Positions 52,244-61,312 of a DNA stretch of 64,000 nucleotides are shown here, one piece after another. Position 1 is the stretch's first letter. The number at the start of each line of letters is the position of its first letter. The DNA is from Ohessyouella blattaphilus (GTDB lineage: Bacteria; Bacillota; Clostridia; Lachnospirales; Lachnospiraceae): positions 1 through 64,000 of the forward strand of contig NZ_JAMXOC010000016.1 in the NCBI RefSeq assembly GCF_024721265.1, written 5' to 3'. The notes below the pieces were generated by a model. That model was not told where the DNA came from. It ran no database searches and saw only the letters and a program-made list of their open reading frames with translations. The position numbers were made by a program, and so were the translations under genes.

Positions 52244-52930
52244 ATGATTGAACTAAAAGAAATTACGAAGGAATATTCTAAAGGCATCGCGGCTTTAAAC
52301 GGTGTCAGCTTGCAGATTAAGCAAGGAGAATTTGTCTTTGTTGTTGGTGATAGTGGCTCAGGTAAATCGACTTTGATTCGCTTGATTATGAAGGAGTTAG
52401 AACCTACTTCAGGCACTATTATTGTGAATGGTCAGAACCTAGAACGCATGAAGCATCGCAAGATTGCGATGTACCGCCGCAATATCGGCGTTGTCTTCCA
52501 GGATTTCCGTTTATTGAAAGATAGAAACATTTATGAGAATATTGCTTTTGCTCAGCGCGTTACCGAAAAACCAACGCGGGTAATTAAGCAAAAAGTACCG
52601 GCAGCACTATCGCTGGTTGGTCTGGCGCAAAAGTACAAGTCGTTCCCGAAGGAATTATCAGGTGGAGAGCAGCAGCGAGTGGCGATTGCAAGAGCGATTG
52701 TTAACGAACCGGCGATTCTTCTAGCCGATGAGCCGACAGGAAACTTAGATCCGAAGAACTCGTGGGAGATCATGAAGCTTCTTGAAGAAGCCAATGAAAG
52801 AGGGACAACGGTACTTGTAGTAACCCATAATCAAGAAATCGTAAACGAGATGCAAAAGCGCGTAATTACGATGAACAAGGGTGTAATTGTCAGCGACGAG
52901 AAAAAAGGTGGGTATAAGCATGAAAATTAG
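52244..52930 (+). CDS. ftsE: Cell division ABC ATPase FtsE
   Basis: 228 residues. Starts IELKEITKEYSKGIAALNGVSL; Walker A GDSGSGKST, signature LSGGEQQRVAIARA, Walker B LLADEPTGNLD, H-loop VVTHNQEI. With FtsX it forms a complex that does not transport but activates wall hydrolases during division. It overlaps ftsX by 11 bases. Confidence 0.95.
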   Translation: MIELKEITKEYSKGIAALNGVSLQIKQGEFVFVVGDSGSGKSTLIRLIMKELEPTSGTIIVNGQNLERMKHRKIAMYRRNIGVVFQDFRLLKDRNIYENIAFAQRVTEKPTRVIKQKVPAALSLVGLAQKYKSFPKELSGGEQQRVAIARAIVNEPAILLADEPTGNLDPKNSWEIMKLLEEANERGTTVLVVTHNQEIVNEMQKRVITMNKGVIVSDEKKGGYKHEN

Positions 52931-53825
52931 TACAATGGGATATACCTTCAAACAAGGCGTGAAAAATATTAGACGTAACAAAATGTTTTCCGTTGCGTCC
53001 ATCGCCACGATGGCGGCCTGTATTTTTCTTTTCGGTGTTTTTTACTCCTTATTGGTGAATTTTTCCCACACGATTAAAAAAGCGGAGGAGACCGTAGGTA
53101 TTACGGTGTTCTTCGATGAAGATTTATCGAAAACGAGAAAAGACGCAATTGGCGACACCATTAAAGGATTAGAAGGTGTTAAAGAAGTGAAATACGTCTC
53201 TAAGGAAGAGGCCTGGGCAGATTACGTTGAGGACTATTTCGAAGGAAACGAAGAGTTAGCAGGTGGCTTTAAAGAAAATCCTCTGGCAAACTCCGATCAC
53301 TACGTAGTAACTATGTCCGACGTTTCCCAGCAGCAGACGCTAGTAGATAAAGCGGAAGATATGAGTGGAGTGCGTAAGGTTAACCGCTCAGATGTGGTGG
53401 CAAAGACGTTTACCAGTGTGAACCGGATGATTAGTGTGGTTTCGGCGGTAATTATCGGAATTCTCTTAGCAGTAGCGATTTTCCTTATCAGCAACACCGT
53501 TACGATGGGAATTACCGTTAGACGAGAAGAAATTGCGATTATGAAATATATCGGGGCAAAAGACAGCTTTGTGCGGGCACCGTTCGTTATCGAAGGATTG
53601 ATAATTGGTGCGGTTGGTGCTATAATACCGCTAACTATTCTTTATTTTTCTTACGAGGCGATTATCGGCTACGTGAAGACCAAGTTTAGTTTGCTCAACA
53701 ATTTGATTACGTTTTTACCAGTTAACGAAGTTTATCGGACACTTTTACCAGTTGGCTTATTGCTAGGGGTAGGAATCGGCTTCTTGGGAAGCTTTTTCAC
53801 AATAAGAAAACATCTAAGAGTGTAA
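52920..53825 (+). CDS. ftsX: Cell division protein FtsX
   Basis: 301 residues from ATG 52920 (GGTGG upstream), inside the end of ftsE. Membrane helix at about 22-46 (ASIATMAACIFLFGVFYSLL), an extracellular loop to about 165 with KKAEETVGITVFFDE and VKEVKYVSKEEAW, then three helices with ISNTVTMGITVRREEIAIMKYIGA. Its extracellular loop normally docks a hydrolase or activator such as PcsB or EnvC; the next gene encodes a fitting candidate. Confidence 0.94.
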   Translation: MKISTMGYTFKQGVKNIRRNKMFSVASIATMAACIFLFGVFYSLLVNFSHTIKKAEETVGITVFFDEDLSKTRKDAIGDTIKGLEGVKEVKYVSKEEAWADYVEDYFEGNEELAGGFKENPLANSDHYVVTMSDVSQQQTLVDKAEDMSGVRKVNRSDVVAKTFTSVNRMISVVSAVIIGILLAVAIFLISNTVTMGITVRREEIAIMKYIGAKDSFVRAPFVIEGLIIGAVGAIIPLTILYFSYEAIIGYVKTKFSLLNNLITFLPVNEVYRTLLPVGLLLGVGIGFLGSFFTIRKHLRV

Positions 53826-53845
53826 TACACCACAGGGGGTTATTT

Positions 53846-54952
53846 ATGAAAAAAGGGTTTAGAAAAATTGCGATTTTAATGAGCTTTATCGTGTTCTGTT
53901 CGCTAGGTCTAAATGTTAATGCGGATGAACTTTCTGACGCGGAGCAACAAAAGAAGGCGCTAGAGGAAAAGAAACAAGCAGCTGAAAGCGAGAAGAATTC
54001 GTTAGCCGCGACGCTTAGTGCCACGGTTGCTGAGCTAGAAGAAACACGGATTAAGACTCATGAAAAGCATAATGAAGTGATTGAAAAAGAAATCGAATTA
54101 GAGACGGCAAGGGTTACCGCTAATGACCAATATGAAGCGATGAAGAAGCGGATTAAGTACATTTTTGAAGGTGGCGATTTGCAGTTTATTACCATGCTCG
54201 CAGAGTCAAAGGATATGAGTGACCTGATCAATAAGGCAGAGTATATTAAGACGACCTCAGAGTATGATAGAGATATGCTGAACGAGTATCAAGCGACAGT
54301 AAGTAAGATTGAGGTGCAAGAAGCCGAGTTAAAGGCCGAGCACGCCAAGCTTGAAGAGATGCAAGTGGGGTTAAGTGCTAGACAGGCTGAGTTTGAAAGC
54401 TTATTAGCTTCAAAAGAAGCCGAACTTGGTGGCTTAGATAAAGAATTACAAGACCAGATTGCTCATGTGGAAAGCATTAAGCAGGCCCAATCAGAGGCGG
54501 CGGCAGCTACCGATAATTCACCAGGATACGTTAGTGGTGGTAGCAGTGTGGTTACCGGAAACGGTACATTTACCCATCCAGTGCCAGGTTCGCCGATTAC
54601 CAGTCCTTTTGGCTGGCGGACATCGCCGATTACCGGTGGTTCGGAGCATCATAACGGAGTAGATTACAGCGCTGCAGCAGGCACACCGGTATATGCGGCA
54701 GCAGACGGTGTAGTAACGGTAGCAAGTTACCATTACTCAGCAGGAAACTGGATTCATATTAACCACGGTAACGGGTTAGTGACCATCTATATGCATGCGA
54801 GCTCTTTCGTAAGTGGCATCGCTCCAGGAACGACGATTACGAAAGGTCAGCATATTATGAATGTTGGTTCAACGGGTGATTCTACCGGTGCTCACCTTCA
54901 CTTTGAGGTGCGTCAAAACGGAGTGGCAGTTAATCCATTACAGTTCTTATAA
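53846..54952 (+). CDS. M23-family murein hydrolase/activator with coiled coil
   Basis: 368 residues. Signal peptide cleaved near Ala26 (NVNA/DE). Residues about 27-220 are a long coiled coil with RIKYIFEGGD and YDRDMLNEYQ; a Ser/Gly linker follows. The C-terminal LytM/M23 domain has HHNGVDYSAAAGTPVYAA (about 268-285), IHINHGNGLVTIYMH and HLHFEVR near the end, so the zinc ligands look intact. Directly after ftsEX, it is the likely FtsX-controlled peptidoglycan endopeptidase or amidase activator for septum splitting. The coiled coil is paralogous to that of the protein at 1275-2273. Confidence 0.9.
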   Translation: MKKGFRKIAILMSFIVFCSLGLNVNADELSDAEQQKKALEEKKQAAESEKNSLAATLSATVAELEETRIKTHEKHNEVIEKEIELETARVTANDQYEAMKKRIKYIFEGGDLQFITMLAESKDMSDLINKAEYIKTTSEYDRDMLNEYQATVSKIEVQEAELKAEHAKLEEMQVGLSARQAEFESLLASKEAELGGLDKELQDQIAHVESIKQAQSEAAAATDNSPGYVSGGSSVVTGNGTFTHPVPGSPITSPFGWRTSPITGGSEHHNGVDYSAAAGTPVYAAADGVVTVASYHYSAGNWIHINHGNGLVTIYMHASSFVSGIAPGTTITKGQHIMNVGSTGDSTGAHLHFEVRQNGVAVNPLQFL

Positions 54953-54963
54953 AGGGTAAATGA

Positions 54964-56157
54964 ATGTATAAAAGATTACGAAAAGGGGCGCTACTTAGCG
55001 CCCTTTGTATATTATTAATAACTGTGCTGGCAGGGTGTAGCATCCTTCAGAAGAAAGATGTACTAAAGGAAGCACAGACAGAAGAAGCACTTGCGGATGT
55101 GGATACGAAGCTGAATCTATTAGAAGAGTATATCGAGCAGGTGTATCTTCATGATGTGGACGCCGATAAGCTTAAAGAAGGTATCTACAAAGGCTTTATT
55201 GCTGGTCTTGACGACCCCTACTCCGCGTATTATACCGTCGAGGAAACGAAGCTAATGAACGAGTCCAACAGCGGTCAGTATAGCGGAATTGGTGCTCTTT
55301 TAAACCAAAACCGGGAGACGGGAGCCATTAGTGTGGTCCGGGTATATGCGGATTCGCCAGCAGAAGAAGCGGGACTTCGAGCAGGGGATATCTTTCTTAA
55401 AGTGGGCGATAGAGAACTGACTTCCGAAGATGATTTAAGTGAAGTGGTGACCCACATTAAAGGCGAGGAAGGAACAGAAGTTACCTTGACGATGTATCGC
55501 ACCAGCGAAGAAAAGGAATTTGAGGTAACGGCTACTCGGAGAAAGTTAGAAGTAGAGACTGTGACCGCCGAGATGAAAGCTGACAATATCGGCTATTTGG
55601 TCTTATCTGAATTTGACCAGGTAAGTTATGACCAGTTTAAGCAAGGGGTTGAAGATCTAGAAAGTCAAGGGATGACCAGCTTAATTGTAGATTTGCGGGG
55701 AAACCCAGGTGGTAGTCTGCAGATTGTGGCGGACATTTTAGATAGGATGCTACCAGAAGGTCTAACCGTCTATATGGAAGACCGGGACGGGAAAAAGACA
55801 GAATTCACCTCTGATAAAGAGACAGAGTTTACGAAACCTTTGGTGGTCTTAGTAGATGGAAATAGTGCCAGTGCTTCGGAAATCTTTGCCGGGGCGATTC
55901 AGGATTACGGTCAGGGTACGATTATGGGCACGAAAACCTATGGAAAAGGCGTAGTTCAGGAAATCTTCCCGCTAAAGGACGGCAGTAGCTTGAAGCTCAC
56001 GATTGCGGAGTACTTTACGCCCAAGGGTCGTAGCGTGGAGAAAGAAGGCATTACTCCTGATGTGGAAGTGAAGTATGAGTATAACGAAGCGAATCCGGAT
56101 CAGGATAACCAACTGGACGAGGCAATCGCTTTTCTACAAAATGAACAGAATAAATAG
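54964..56157 (+). CDS. S41 carboxyl-terminal processing protease (CtpA/CtpB-like)
   Basis: 397 residues. Lipobox VLAGC (Cys25), an N-terminal helical segment DDPYSAYYTVEE, a PDZ domain at about 95-185 (VVRVYADSPAEEAGLRAGDIFLKVG), and the S41 protease core: SLIVDLRGNPGGSL, nucleophile region DGNSASASEIFAGAIQDYG (about 298-316) and catalytic Lys in GTKTYGKG. It cleaves exported proteins near their C-terminus; after an M23 gene it may tune wall hydrolases. Starts 11 bases after that gene, last of the ftsEX group. Confidence 0.93.
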   Translation: MYKRLRKGALLSALCILLITVLAGCSILQKKDVLKEAQTEEALADVDTKLNLLEEYIEQVYLHDVDADKLKEGIYKGFIAGLDDPYSAYYTVEETKLMNESNSGQYSGIGALLNQNRETGAISVVRVYADSPAEEAGLRAGDIFLKVGDRELTSEDDLSEVVTHIKGEEGTEVTLTMYRTSEEKEFEVTATRRKLEVETVTAEMKADNIGYLVLSEFDQVSYDQFKQGVEDLESQGMTSLIVDLRGNPGGSLQIVADILDRMLPEGLTVYMEDRDGKKTEFTSDKETEFTKPLVVLVDGNSASASEIFAGAIQDYGQGTIMGTKTYGKGVVQEIFPLKDGSSLKLTIAEYFTPKGRSVEKEGITPDVEVKYEYNEANPDQDNQLDEAIAFLQNEQNK

Positions 56158-56164
56158 GATTTTG

Positions 56165-56191
56165 GGGGATGTTTTTTGCATTCCCTTTTTT
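56165..56191 (+). terminator. Terminator after the S41 protease gene
   Basis: GGGGATG/CATTCCC (one G-T pair) around a T-rich loop, followed by six T. Confidence 0.75.
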
Positions 56192-56200
56192 CTATGCCTA

Positions 56201-56209
56201 TGGTAAAAT
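56201..56209 (+). promoter_or_regulatory. Extended -10 promoter of the pyr operon
   Basis: TGGTAAAAT, identical to the element at 32441. It lies just after the preceding terminator and 32 bases before the pyrC ATG; no PyrR-binding leader or attenuator fits in this short gap. Confidence 0.5.
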
Positions 56210-56241
56210 AAAGACCGTAGGTAGCGGAAAGGAAATAGTAA

Positions 56242-57522
56242 ATGAGTCTGTTAATAAAGAATGGAAAAGTCATCAACCCGGCCACGAACACTGAGGACAT
56301 TCTAGATGTTCTTCTTGAAGGTGAAAAGGTCGTAGCGGTGGCGAAGAATATAGAGACGGAGGCAGAGAGGGTAATCGATGCCTCTGATTGTTATGTAATG
56401 CCAGGTTTTATCGACCTCCATGTACACTTTCGCGATCCCGGACTGACGTACAAAGAAGACCTGCGAACGGGCGGGATGGCGGCGGTAAAAGGCGGGGTCA
56501 CCACCGTGGTGGCAATGCCTAATACAAAGCCGGTTATCGATACGAGAGAAAAAGTCGAGGCGGTAAATGCCCGGGCGCTAAGTGAGTCGCCTACGAAGGT
56601 GATTCAGTTAGGAGCCGTTACCAAAGGGCAAGAAGGAAAAGAGCTTTCCGAGATTGCCGCCATGGGTAGTGCGGGTTGCTTTGGCATTAGTGAAGATGGC
56701 AAGTCGGTTATGGATTCGGGCCTTTATAAAGAGGGCATGAAAGTGGCAGCTGCTAATGACTTGGTGGTTTTTGCCCACTGTGAGGATATCAATCTGGTAA
56801 AAGGCGGCGTGGCCAATGCGGACGAAAATGCGAAGCGTTTAGGTCTAAAAGGGATTACTAATAGCGTGGAAGATGTGATTGTGGCCAGAGACATTATTTT
56901 GGCCGGCGAGGTAAAAGGCAAGTTGCACCTATGCCATTGCTCTACGAAAGACAGTGTACGGATGGTTAAAGAAGCGAAGGAAGCAGGAATCCGGGTAACG
57001 GCAGAAGTGTGTCCTCATCACTTTATCCTCACTACTGATGATATTAAAGAAGATGACGGTAATTTTAAAATGAATCCCCCACTACGAACGAAGGCGGATG
57101 TTCTGGCACTTAGGGAAGGACTTAAAAGCGGCGTTATCGATGCCATCGCCACGGACCATGCGCCTCATAGTGAAGAGGAAAAGAAGGTAGGCTTTGCCAA
57201 AGCAGCTTTTGGTATTGTTGGTCTTGAGACTAGTGCGGCTCTTACCTATACAGAACTAGTGCTCCCAGGAGTTCTTAGTATTATGCAGATGGCAGAGCGG
57301 ATGAGTGTCACGCCGGCAAAGATTCTCGGCCTTAGTGACCGGGGGAACATTGCTCCCGGAATGAACGGTGATGTGGTGATCTTTGATCCTGAGAAGGAAG
57401 GTGTCATCGATAAAAATAACTTCGTCTCAAAAGGCAAGAATACCCCTTTTGATGGCCGCAAGGTGAAAGGCGAAGTAAGAGTAACCATAGTGGATGGAAA
57501 CGTAGTGTATGAGCGTGAATAA
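56242..57522 (+). CDS. pyrC: Dihydroorotase
   Basis: A 426-residue class I amidohydrolase. Zinc ligands DLHVHFRDPG (His60, His62), AHCED, HLCHCSTKDS, and the catalytic Asp in IATDHAPHSEEEK (about 307). It closes carbamoyl-aspartate to dihydroorotate. First gene of pyrCFKDE; pyrB and car genes are not in the window. GGAAAGG precedes the ATG. Confidence 0.95.
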   Translation: MSLLIKNGKVINPATNTEDILDVLLEGEKVVAVAKNIETEAERVIDASDCYVMPGFIDLHVHFRDPGLTYKEDLRTGGMAAVKGGVTTVVAMPNTKPVIDTREKVEAVNARALSESPTKVIQLGAVTKGQEGKELSEIAAMGSAGCFGISEDGKSVMDSGLYKEGMKVAAANDLVVFAHCEDINLVKGGVANADENAKRLGLKGITNSVEDVIVARDIILAGEVKGKLHLCHCSTKDSVRMVKEAKEAGIRVTAEVCPHHFILTTDDIKEDDGNFKMNPPLRTKADVLALREGLKSGVIDAIATDHAPHSEEEKKVGFAKAAFGIVGLETSAALTYTELVLPGVLSIMQMAERMSVTPAKILGLSDRGNIAPGMNGDVVIFDPEKEGVIDKNNFVSKGKNTPFDGRKVKGEVRVTIVDGNVVYERE

Positions 57523-57540
57523 AAAACGGGAGGAAGAGTC

Positions 57541-58467
57541 TTGATAAATCAATTGATCAATAAAATTAAAGCGACGAAAGCACCAATCGTAGTGGGCCTA
57601 GATCCCATGCTTTCTTATGTGCCAGAGTTTTTGAAAACGAAAGTCTTTCAGGAAATGGGAGAAAGCTTAGAAGCAGCTGGCGAGATTATCTTTCAGTTCA
57701 ACAAAGAGATCGTCGATAATTGTTACGATTTGATTCCGGCAGTAAAGCCACAGATTGCGATGTACGAGCAGTTTGGGGTTCCAGGAATGGAGGCGTTTGC
57801 CAAGACGGTAGCTTATTGTAAGGAAAAAGGGCTAGTAGTAATTGGTGATGTGAAGCGAGGGGATATCGGCTCGACTTCAGAAGCCTATGCGGTTGGCCAC
57901 TTGGGTCAGGTGCAGGTAGGAAGCAAGAGCTTTACGCCTTTTGGTGAGGATTTTGCCACAGTGAACCCCTATCTTGGTTCGGATGGCATCAATCCGTTCT
58001 TGTCTGTCTGCAAGGAAGAGAAGAAAGGGATTTTTATTCTCGTTAAGACTTCCAATCCTTCTAGTGGTGAATTTCAGGATCGCTTGATAGATGGTCGCCC
58101 GCTATATGAAATCGTTGGTGAAAAAGTCGCTCAGTGGGGCGAAGAGGTTATGGGCGAAGAGTATAGCTACGTGGGTGCGGTAGTGGGTGCTACCTACCCA
58201 GAGATGGGCAAAGCTTTGCGTAAGATTATGCCAAAGACTTACATTTTGGTGCCGGGATACGGTGCTCAAGGCGGTAAGGGCAAAGACTTAGTACACTTCT
58301 TTAACGAAGACGGTTTGGGAGCGATTATTAATTCCTCTCGAGGGATTATCGCAGCGTATAAGCAAGAGGCTTATCAGGCATACGGCGAGGAACATTTCGG
58401 CGAGGCGGCCAGAGCAGCGGTTATCGATATGGTAACGGATATTAAGGGAGCTTTAGAAAGTAGATAA
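57541..58467 (+). CDS. pyrF: Orotidine 5'-phosphate decarboxylase (type 2)
   Basis: 308 residues, the long type-2 form. Starts with TTG 57541, seven bases after GGGAGG. Signature VVGLDPML at the start and catalytic GDVKRGDIGSTSEAYA (Asp103, Lys105, Asp108), then VPGYGAQGG for phosphate binding. It makes UMP from OMP. Its stop overlaps the first ATG of pyrK. Confidence 0.94.
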   Translation: MINQLINKIKATKAPIVVGLDPMLSYVPEFLKTKVFQEMGESLEAAGEIIFQFNKEIVDNCYDLIPAVKPQIAMYEQFGVPGMEAFAKTVAYCKEKGLVVIGDVKRGDIGSTSEAYAVGHLGQVQVGSKSFTPFGEDFATVNPYLGSDGINPFLSVCKEEKKGIFILVKTSNPSSGEFQDRLIDGRPLYEIVGEKVAQWGEEVMGEEYSYVGAVVGATYPEMGKALRKIMPKTYILVPGYGAQGGKGKDLVHFFNEDGLGAIINSSRGIIAAYKQEAYQAYGEEHFGEAARAAVIDMVTDIKGALESR

Positions 58468-59246
58468 TGATGAAGAAAGAAAAGATTGCAGGAATCATCA
58501 AAGAACAAAAGCAGATAGCTACGGGGATTTTTGATCTGTGGGTTACAGCCCCCACCATTGCCGGGGGAGCTAAGCCGGGACAATTTGTCTCCCTCTATAC
58601 AGAAGATGCGTCCAAGCTTTTGCCAAGACCGATTAGTATCTGCGAAGTGGATAAAGAAGATGGGAGCCTGCGGCTGGTTTACCGAGTTACGGGAGCGAAT
58701 ACCGGTACGGAGCAGTTTTCACGCTTGCAAAAGGGCGATACCCTTCAGTTAATGGGTCCTTTAGGGAATGGGTTTATGTCAGAGCTTCCGGGAACCGCTC
58801 TTTTAATTGGTGGCGGGATTGGTATTCCGCCGATGGTAGAGCTGGCGAAAAACCGAATGGATAAAAACTTAATTGTCTCTGGTTACCGAGATGAAACCTT
58901 CCTTCAAGAGGATTTGGAAAAATACGGAGAATGCTTCGTGGCCACAGAAGATGGTAGTGTGGGCACCAAGGGAACGGTGATTGACGCTATTAAGGCAGAA
59001 GGCCTAAAGGCAGATATTATCTATGCCTGTGGCCCTACGCCTATGCTCCTAGCCATTAAAGAATATGCTGCATCTGCAGGAATTACTCAGTGCTATCTGT
59101 CTCTAGAAGAAAAGATGGCCTGTGGTGTTGGTGCTTGTCTCGCTTGTGTATGCGGTTCTAAGGAAAAGGACGAACATAGCCAGGTGCATAATAAGCGAGT
59201 CTGTAAAGAGGGGCCGGTATTTTCTGCTTGGGAGGTGGAGCTATGA
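58467..59246 (+). CDS. pyrK: Dihydroorotate dehydrogenase electron-transfer subunit
   Basis: 259 residues. FAD domain with LPRPISICEVD, NAD-binding segment GTALLIGGGIGIPPMVELA, and a C-terminal 2Fe-2S site: EEKMACGVGACLACVC and a fourth Cys in KRVCKEGPVF. It passes electrons from PyrD to NAD+. Two ATG codons (58467, 58470) overlap or adjoin the pyrF stop, so translation is coupled. It overlaps pyrD by 4 bases. Confidence 0.94.
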   Translation: MMKKEKIAGIIKEQKQIATGIFDLWVTAPTIAGGAKPGQFVSLYTEDASKLLPRPISICEVDKEDGSLRLVYRVTGANTGTEQFSRLQKGDTLQLMGPLGNGFMSELPGTALLIGGGIGIPPMVELAKNRMDKNLIVSGYRDETFLQEDLEKYGECFVATEDGSVGTKGTVIDAIKAEGLKADIIYACGPTPMLLAIKEYAASAGITQCYLSLEEKMACGVGACLACVCGSKEKDEHSQVHNKRVCKEGPVFSAWEVEL

Positions 59247-60148
59247 GAAGTCTAGCGGTAAAGATTGCCGGTGTTGAATTAAAGAATCCAGTGATGACTG
59301 CCTCAGGTACCTTTGGCTCCGGTGAAGAATATAGCGAGTTTGTGGATTTGAATAAGCTAGGAGCGGTAGTGACTAAAGGGGTGGCTAATGTTCCTTGGGA
59401 AGGAAATCCGACTCCAAGAATTGCGGAGACCTATGGCGGGATGATGAACGCTATCGGTTTGCAAAACCCGGGAATTGATGTTTTTATTAAACGGGATTTG
59501 CCGTTTTTGCAACAATTCGATACGAAGATTATCGTCAACGTATGTGGACGGACTACGGAAGATTATCTAGAAGTAGTAGAGCGCCTCGGGGATGAACAAG
59601 TAGATCTTTTGGAAATCAACGTATCTTGCCCCAATGTTAAGCACGGCGGAATTGCCTTTGGCCAAGACCCGGCTTGCTTAAGCGAGATAACGGCGAAAAT
59701 AAAAAAAGTGGCTAAGCAGCCAATTATTATGAAGTTAAGTCCCAATGTAACGGATATTACGGAGATGGCAAAGGCAGCAGAAGCCGCCGGTGCCGATGCC
59801 TTATCGCTGATTAATACGCTGACCGGCATGAAAATCGATATTCACCGGAAGAGCTTTGCTCTAGCAAATAAAACCGGCGGTGTATCCGGCCCAGCGATTA
59901 AGCCGATCGCTGTTCGCATGGTGTATCAAGTGGCCCAGGCAACACGCTTGCCGATCATTGGTATGGGCGGGATTGCTACGCCAGAGGACGGAATCGAATT
60001 TATGTTAGCCGGTGCTACCGGGATCAGCGTTGGTACGGCGAATTTTTACAATCCGCAAACCACCGAGGAAGTGATTAACGGTCTGGCTTCGTACTTAGAG
60101 CAATACGGACACGAAAGCATCGAGGAAATCATTGGTGCAGTCAAATAG
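59243..60148 (+). CDS. pyrD: Dihydroorotate dehydrogenase, type 1B catalytic subunit
   Basis: 301 residues from ATG 59243 (GGAGGTGGAG upstream). FMN barrel with NPVMTASGTFGSG, GLQNPGI, the catalytic Cys129 in INVSCPN, KLSPNVTDI and the final MGGIATPEDGIEF. The active-site Cys and the adjoining pyrK identify the NAD-linked class 1B enzyme. Confidence 0.95.
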   Translation: MRSLAVKIAGVELKNPVMTASGTFGSGEEYSEFVDLNKLGAVVTKGVANVPWEGNPTPRIAETYGGMMNAIGLQNPGIDVFIKRDLPFLQQFDTKIIVNVCGRTTEDYLEVVERLGDEQVDLLEINVSCPNVKHGGIAFGQDPACLSEITAKIKKVAKQPIIMKLSPNVTDITEMAKAAEAAGADALSLINTLTGMKIDIHRKSFALANKTGGVSGPAIKPIAVRMVYQVAQATRLPIIGMGGIATPEDGIEFMLAGATGISVGTANFYNPQTTEEVINGLASYLEQYGHESIEEIIGAVK

Positions 60149-60170
60149 TTAGGATTTGAAGGAGAAGAAG

Positions 60171-60845
60171 ATGGAACAGTATAAGATTGATTTTATTCAC
60201 TTTATGATAGATTGTCAGGTGTTAAAGTTTGGTGATTTCACCACTAAGAGCGGACGGAAAACCCCCTTTTTTGTCAATACCGGCTTTTATCGTAGCGGAT
60301 CTCAGCTGCGAGAGCTAGGCGCGTATTACGCTAAGGCCATTCAGGCGAAGTTTGGCCTGGATTTTGATGTGCTTTTCGGGCCGGCGTATAAAGGGATTCC
60401 TTTAAGTGTTGCCACAACCATGGCCATTAGCGAAATCTACGACAAGGATATCAAGTACTGTTCTAATCGCAAAGAGGTAAAAGATCACGGAGATACCGGG
60501 ATTTTACTGGGCAGCCCGTTAAGCGACGGCGACAAAGTGGTGATTATTGAAGATGTGACCACCGCCGGTACTTCCATTGCCGAGACATTGCCGATTATTA
60601 AGGCTCAGGGTGAGGTTTCACCGATCGGGCTGGTAGTATCCGTTGACCGGATGGAGCGGGGTCAAGGGACGAAAAGCGCCCTTGCGGAAATTAAAGAGAA
60701 GTATAATCTAGAGACTACGGCGATTGTCACTATGGAAGAGGTGATTGGGTGTCTCTACAATAAGGAGTATAAAGGCCGAGTGATTATCGATGAGGCGATG
60801 AAGACGGCCATCGATGAGTATTATAAAATCTACGGCGTAAAATAG
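60171..60845 (+). CDS. pyrE: Orotate phosphoribosyltransferase
   Basis: 224 residues from ATG 60171, six bases after AAGGAG; a TTG at 60156 is not favoured. KFGDFTTKSGRKTPFFVNTG at the N-terminus, FGPAYKGIPL, the flexible loop NRKEVKDHGDTG and the PRPP motif VVIIEDVTTAGTS. It makes OMP from orotate. Last pyr gene; VanZ follows after 11 bases without a terminator. Confidence 0.95.
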   Translation: MEQYKIDFIHFMIDCQVLKFGDFTTKSGRKTPFFVNTGFYRSGSQLRELGAYYAKAIQAKFGLDFDVLFGPAYKGIPLSVATTMAISEIYDKDIKYCSNRKEVKDHGDTGILLGSPLSDGDKVVIIEDVTTAGTSIAETLPIIKAQGEVSPIGLVVSVDRMERGQGTKSALAEIKEKYNLETTAIVTMEEVIGCLYNKEYKGRVIIDEAMKTAIDEYYKIYGVK

Positions 60846-60856
60846 AAGGTGTAAAT

Positions 60857-61312
60857 TTGAGTAAAAAGAAATCCAGCCATTCACGGGTCTGGGGTAAAAT
60901 ATTATTTGTGTTATACGTTATTTTTCTGATTTGGTTCTTGATTTTTTCGGATTGGTACGGCAGGCAAGCCTACGATACCTTTCATTACAATCTAGTACCT
61001 CTTAAAGAGATTAGGAGATTTTGGGACTATCGGCATGAAGTAGGACTTTTTGCCATGATTACAAACTTATTCGGCAATGTCTTCATCTTTATTCCGTTTG
61101 GCTTTTTCTTACCGATGGGCAGCCGGAATAAAAGTTTTTTCCTCACTTTACTTCTAAGCTTTCTACTAAGCTTGGGAATTGAGTGCTTTCAGTTAATTAC
61201 TATGGTGGGAAGCTTTGACGTAGACGATATTATTTTAAATACATTAGGCGGCATTATCGGTTACATTTTTTACGCGATTTGTGCGGGAATCAGGAGATTT
61301 TTTGGTGGCTAA
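60857..61312 (+). CDS. VanZ-family membrane protein
   Basis: 151 residues starting with TTG 60857 (AAGGTG upstream). Four hydrophobic segments (about 14-32, 62-80, 92-112, 126-146) and VanZ motifs FHYNLVPLKEI, NLFGNVFIFIPFGFFLP, SLGIECFQLIT and FDVDDIILNTLGGIIGY. VanZ relatives are linked to low-level teicoplanin resistance, but most housekeeping members have no known role. It overlaps the next gene by 8 bases. Confidence 0.9.
   Translation: MSKKKSSHSRVWGKILFVLYVIFLIWFLIFSDWYGRQAYDTFHYNLVPLKEIRRFWDYRHEVGLFAMITNLFGNVFIFIPFGFFLPMGSRNKSFFLTLLLSFLLSLGIECFQLITMVGSFDVDDIILNTLGGIIGYIFYAICAGIRRFFGG

Noticed and set aside
56157-56242. PyrR-binding attenuator before pyrC
   Set aside because: The gap holds only the previous terminator and a short promoter region, too small for a PyrR leader.
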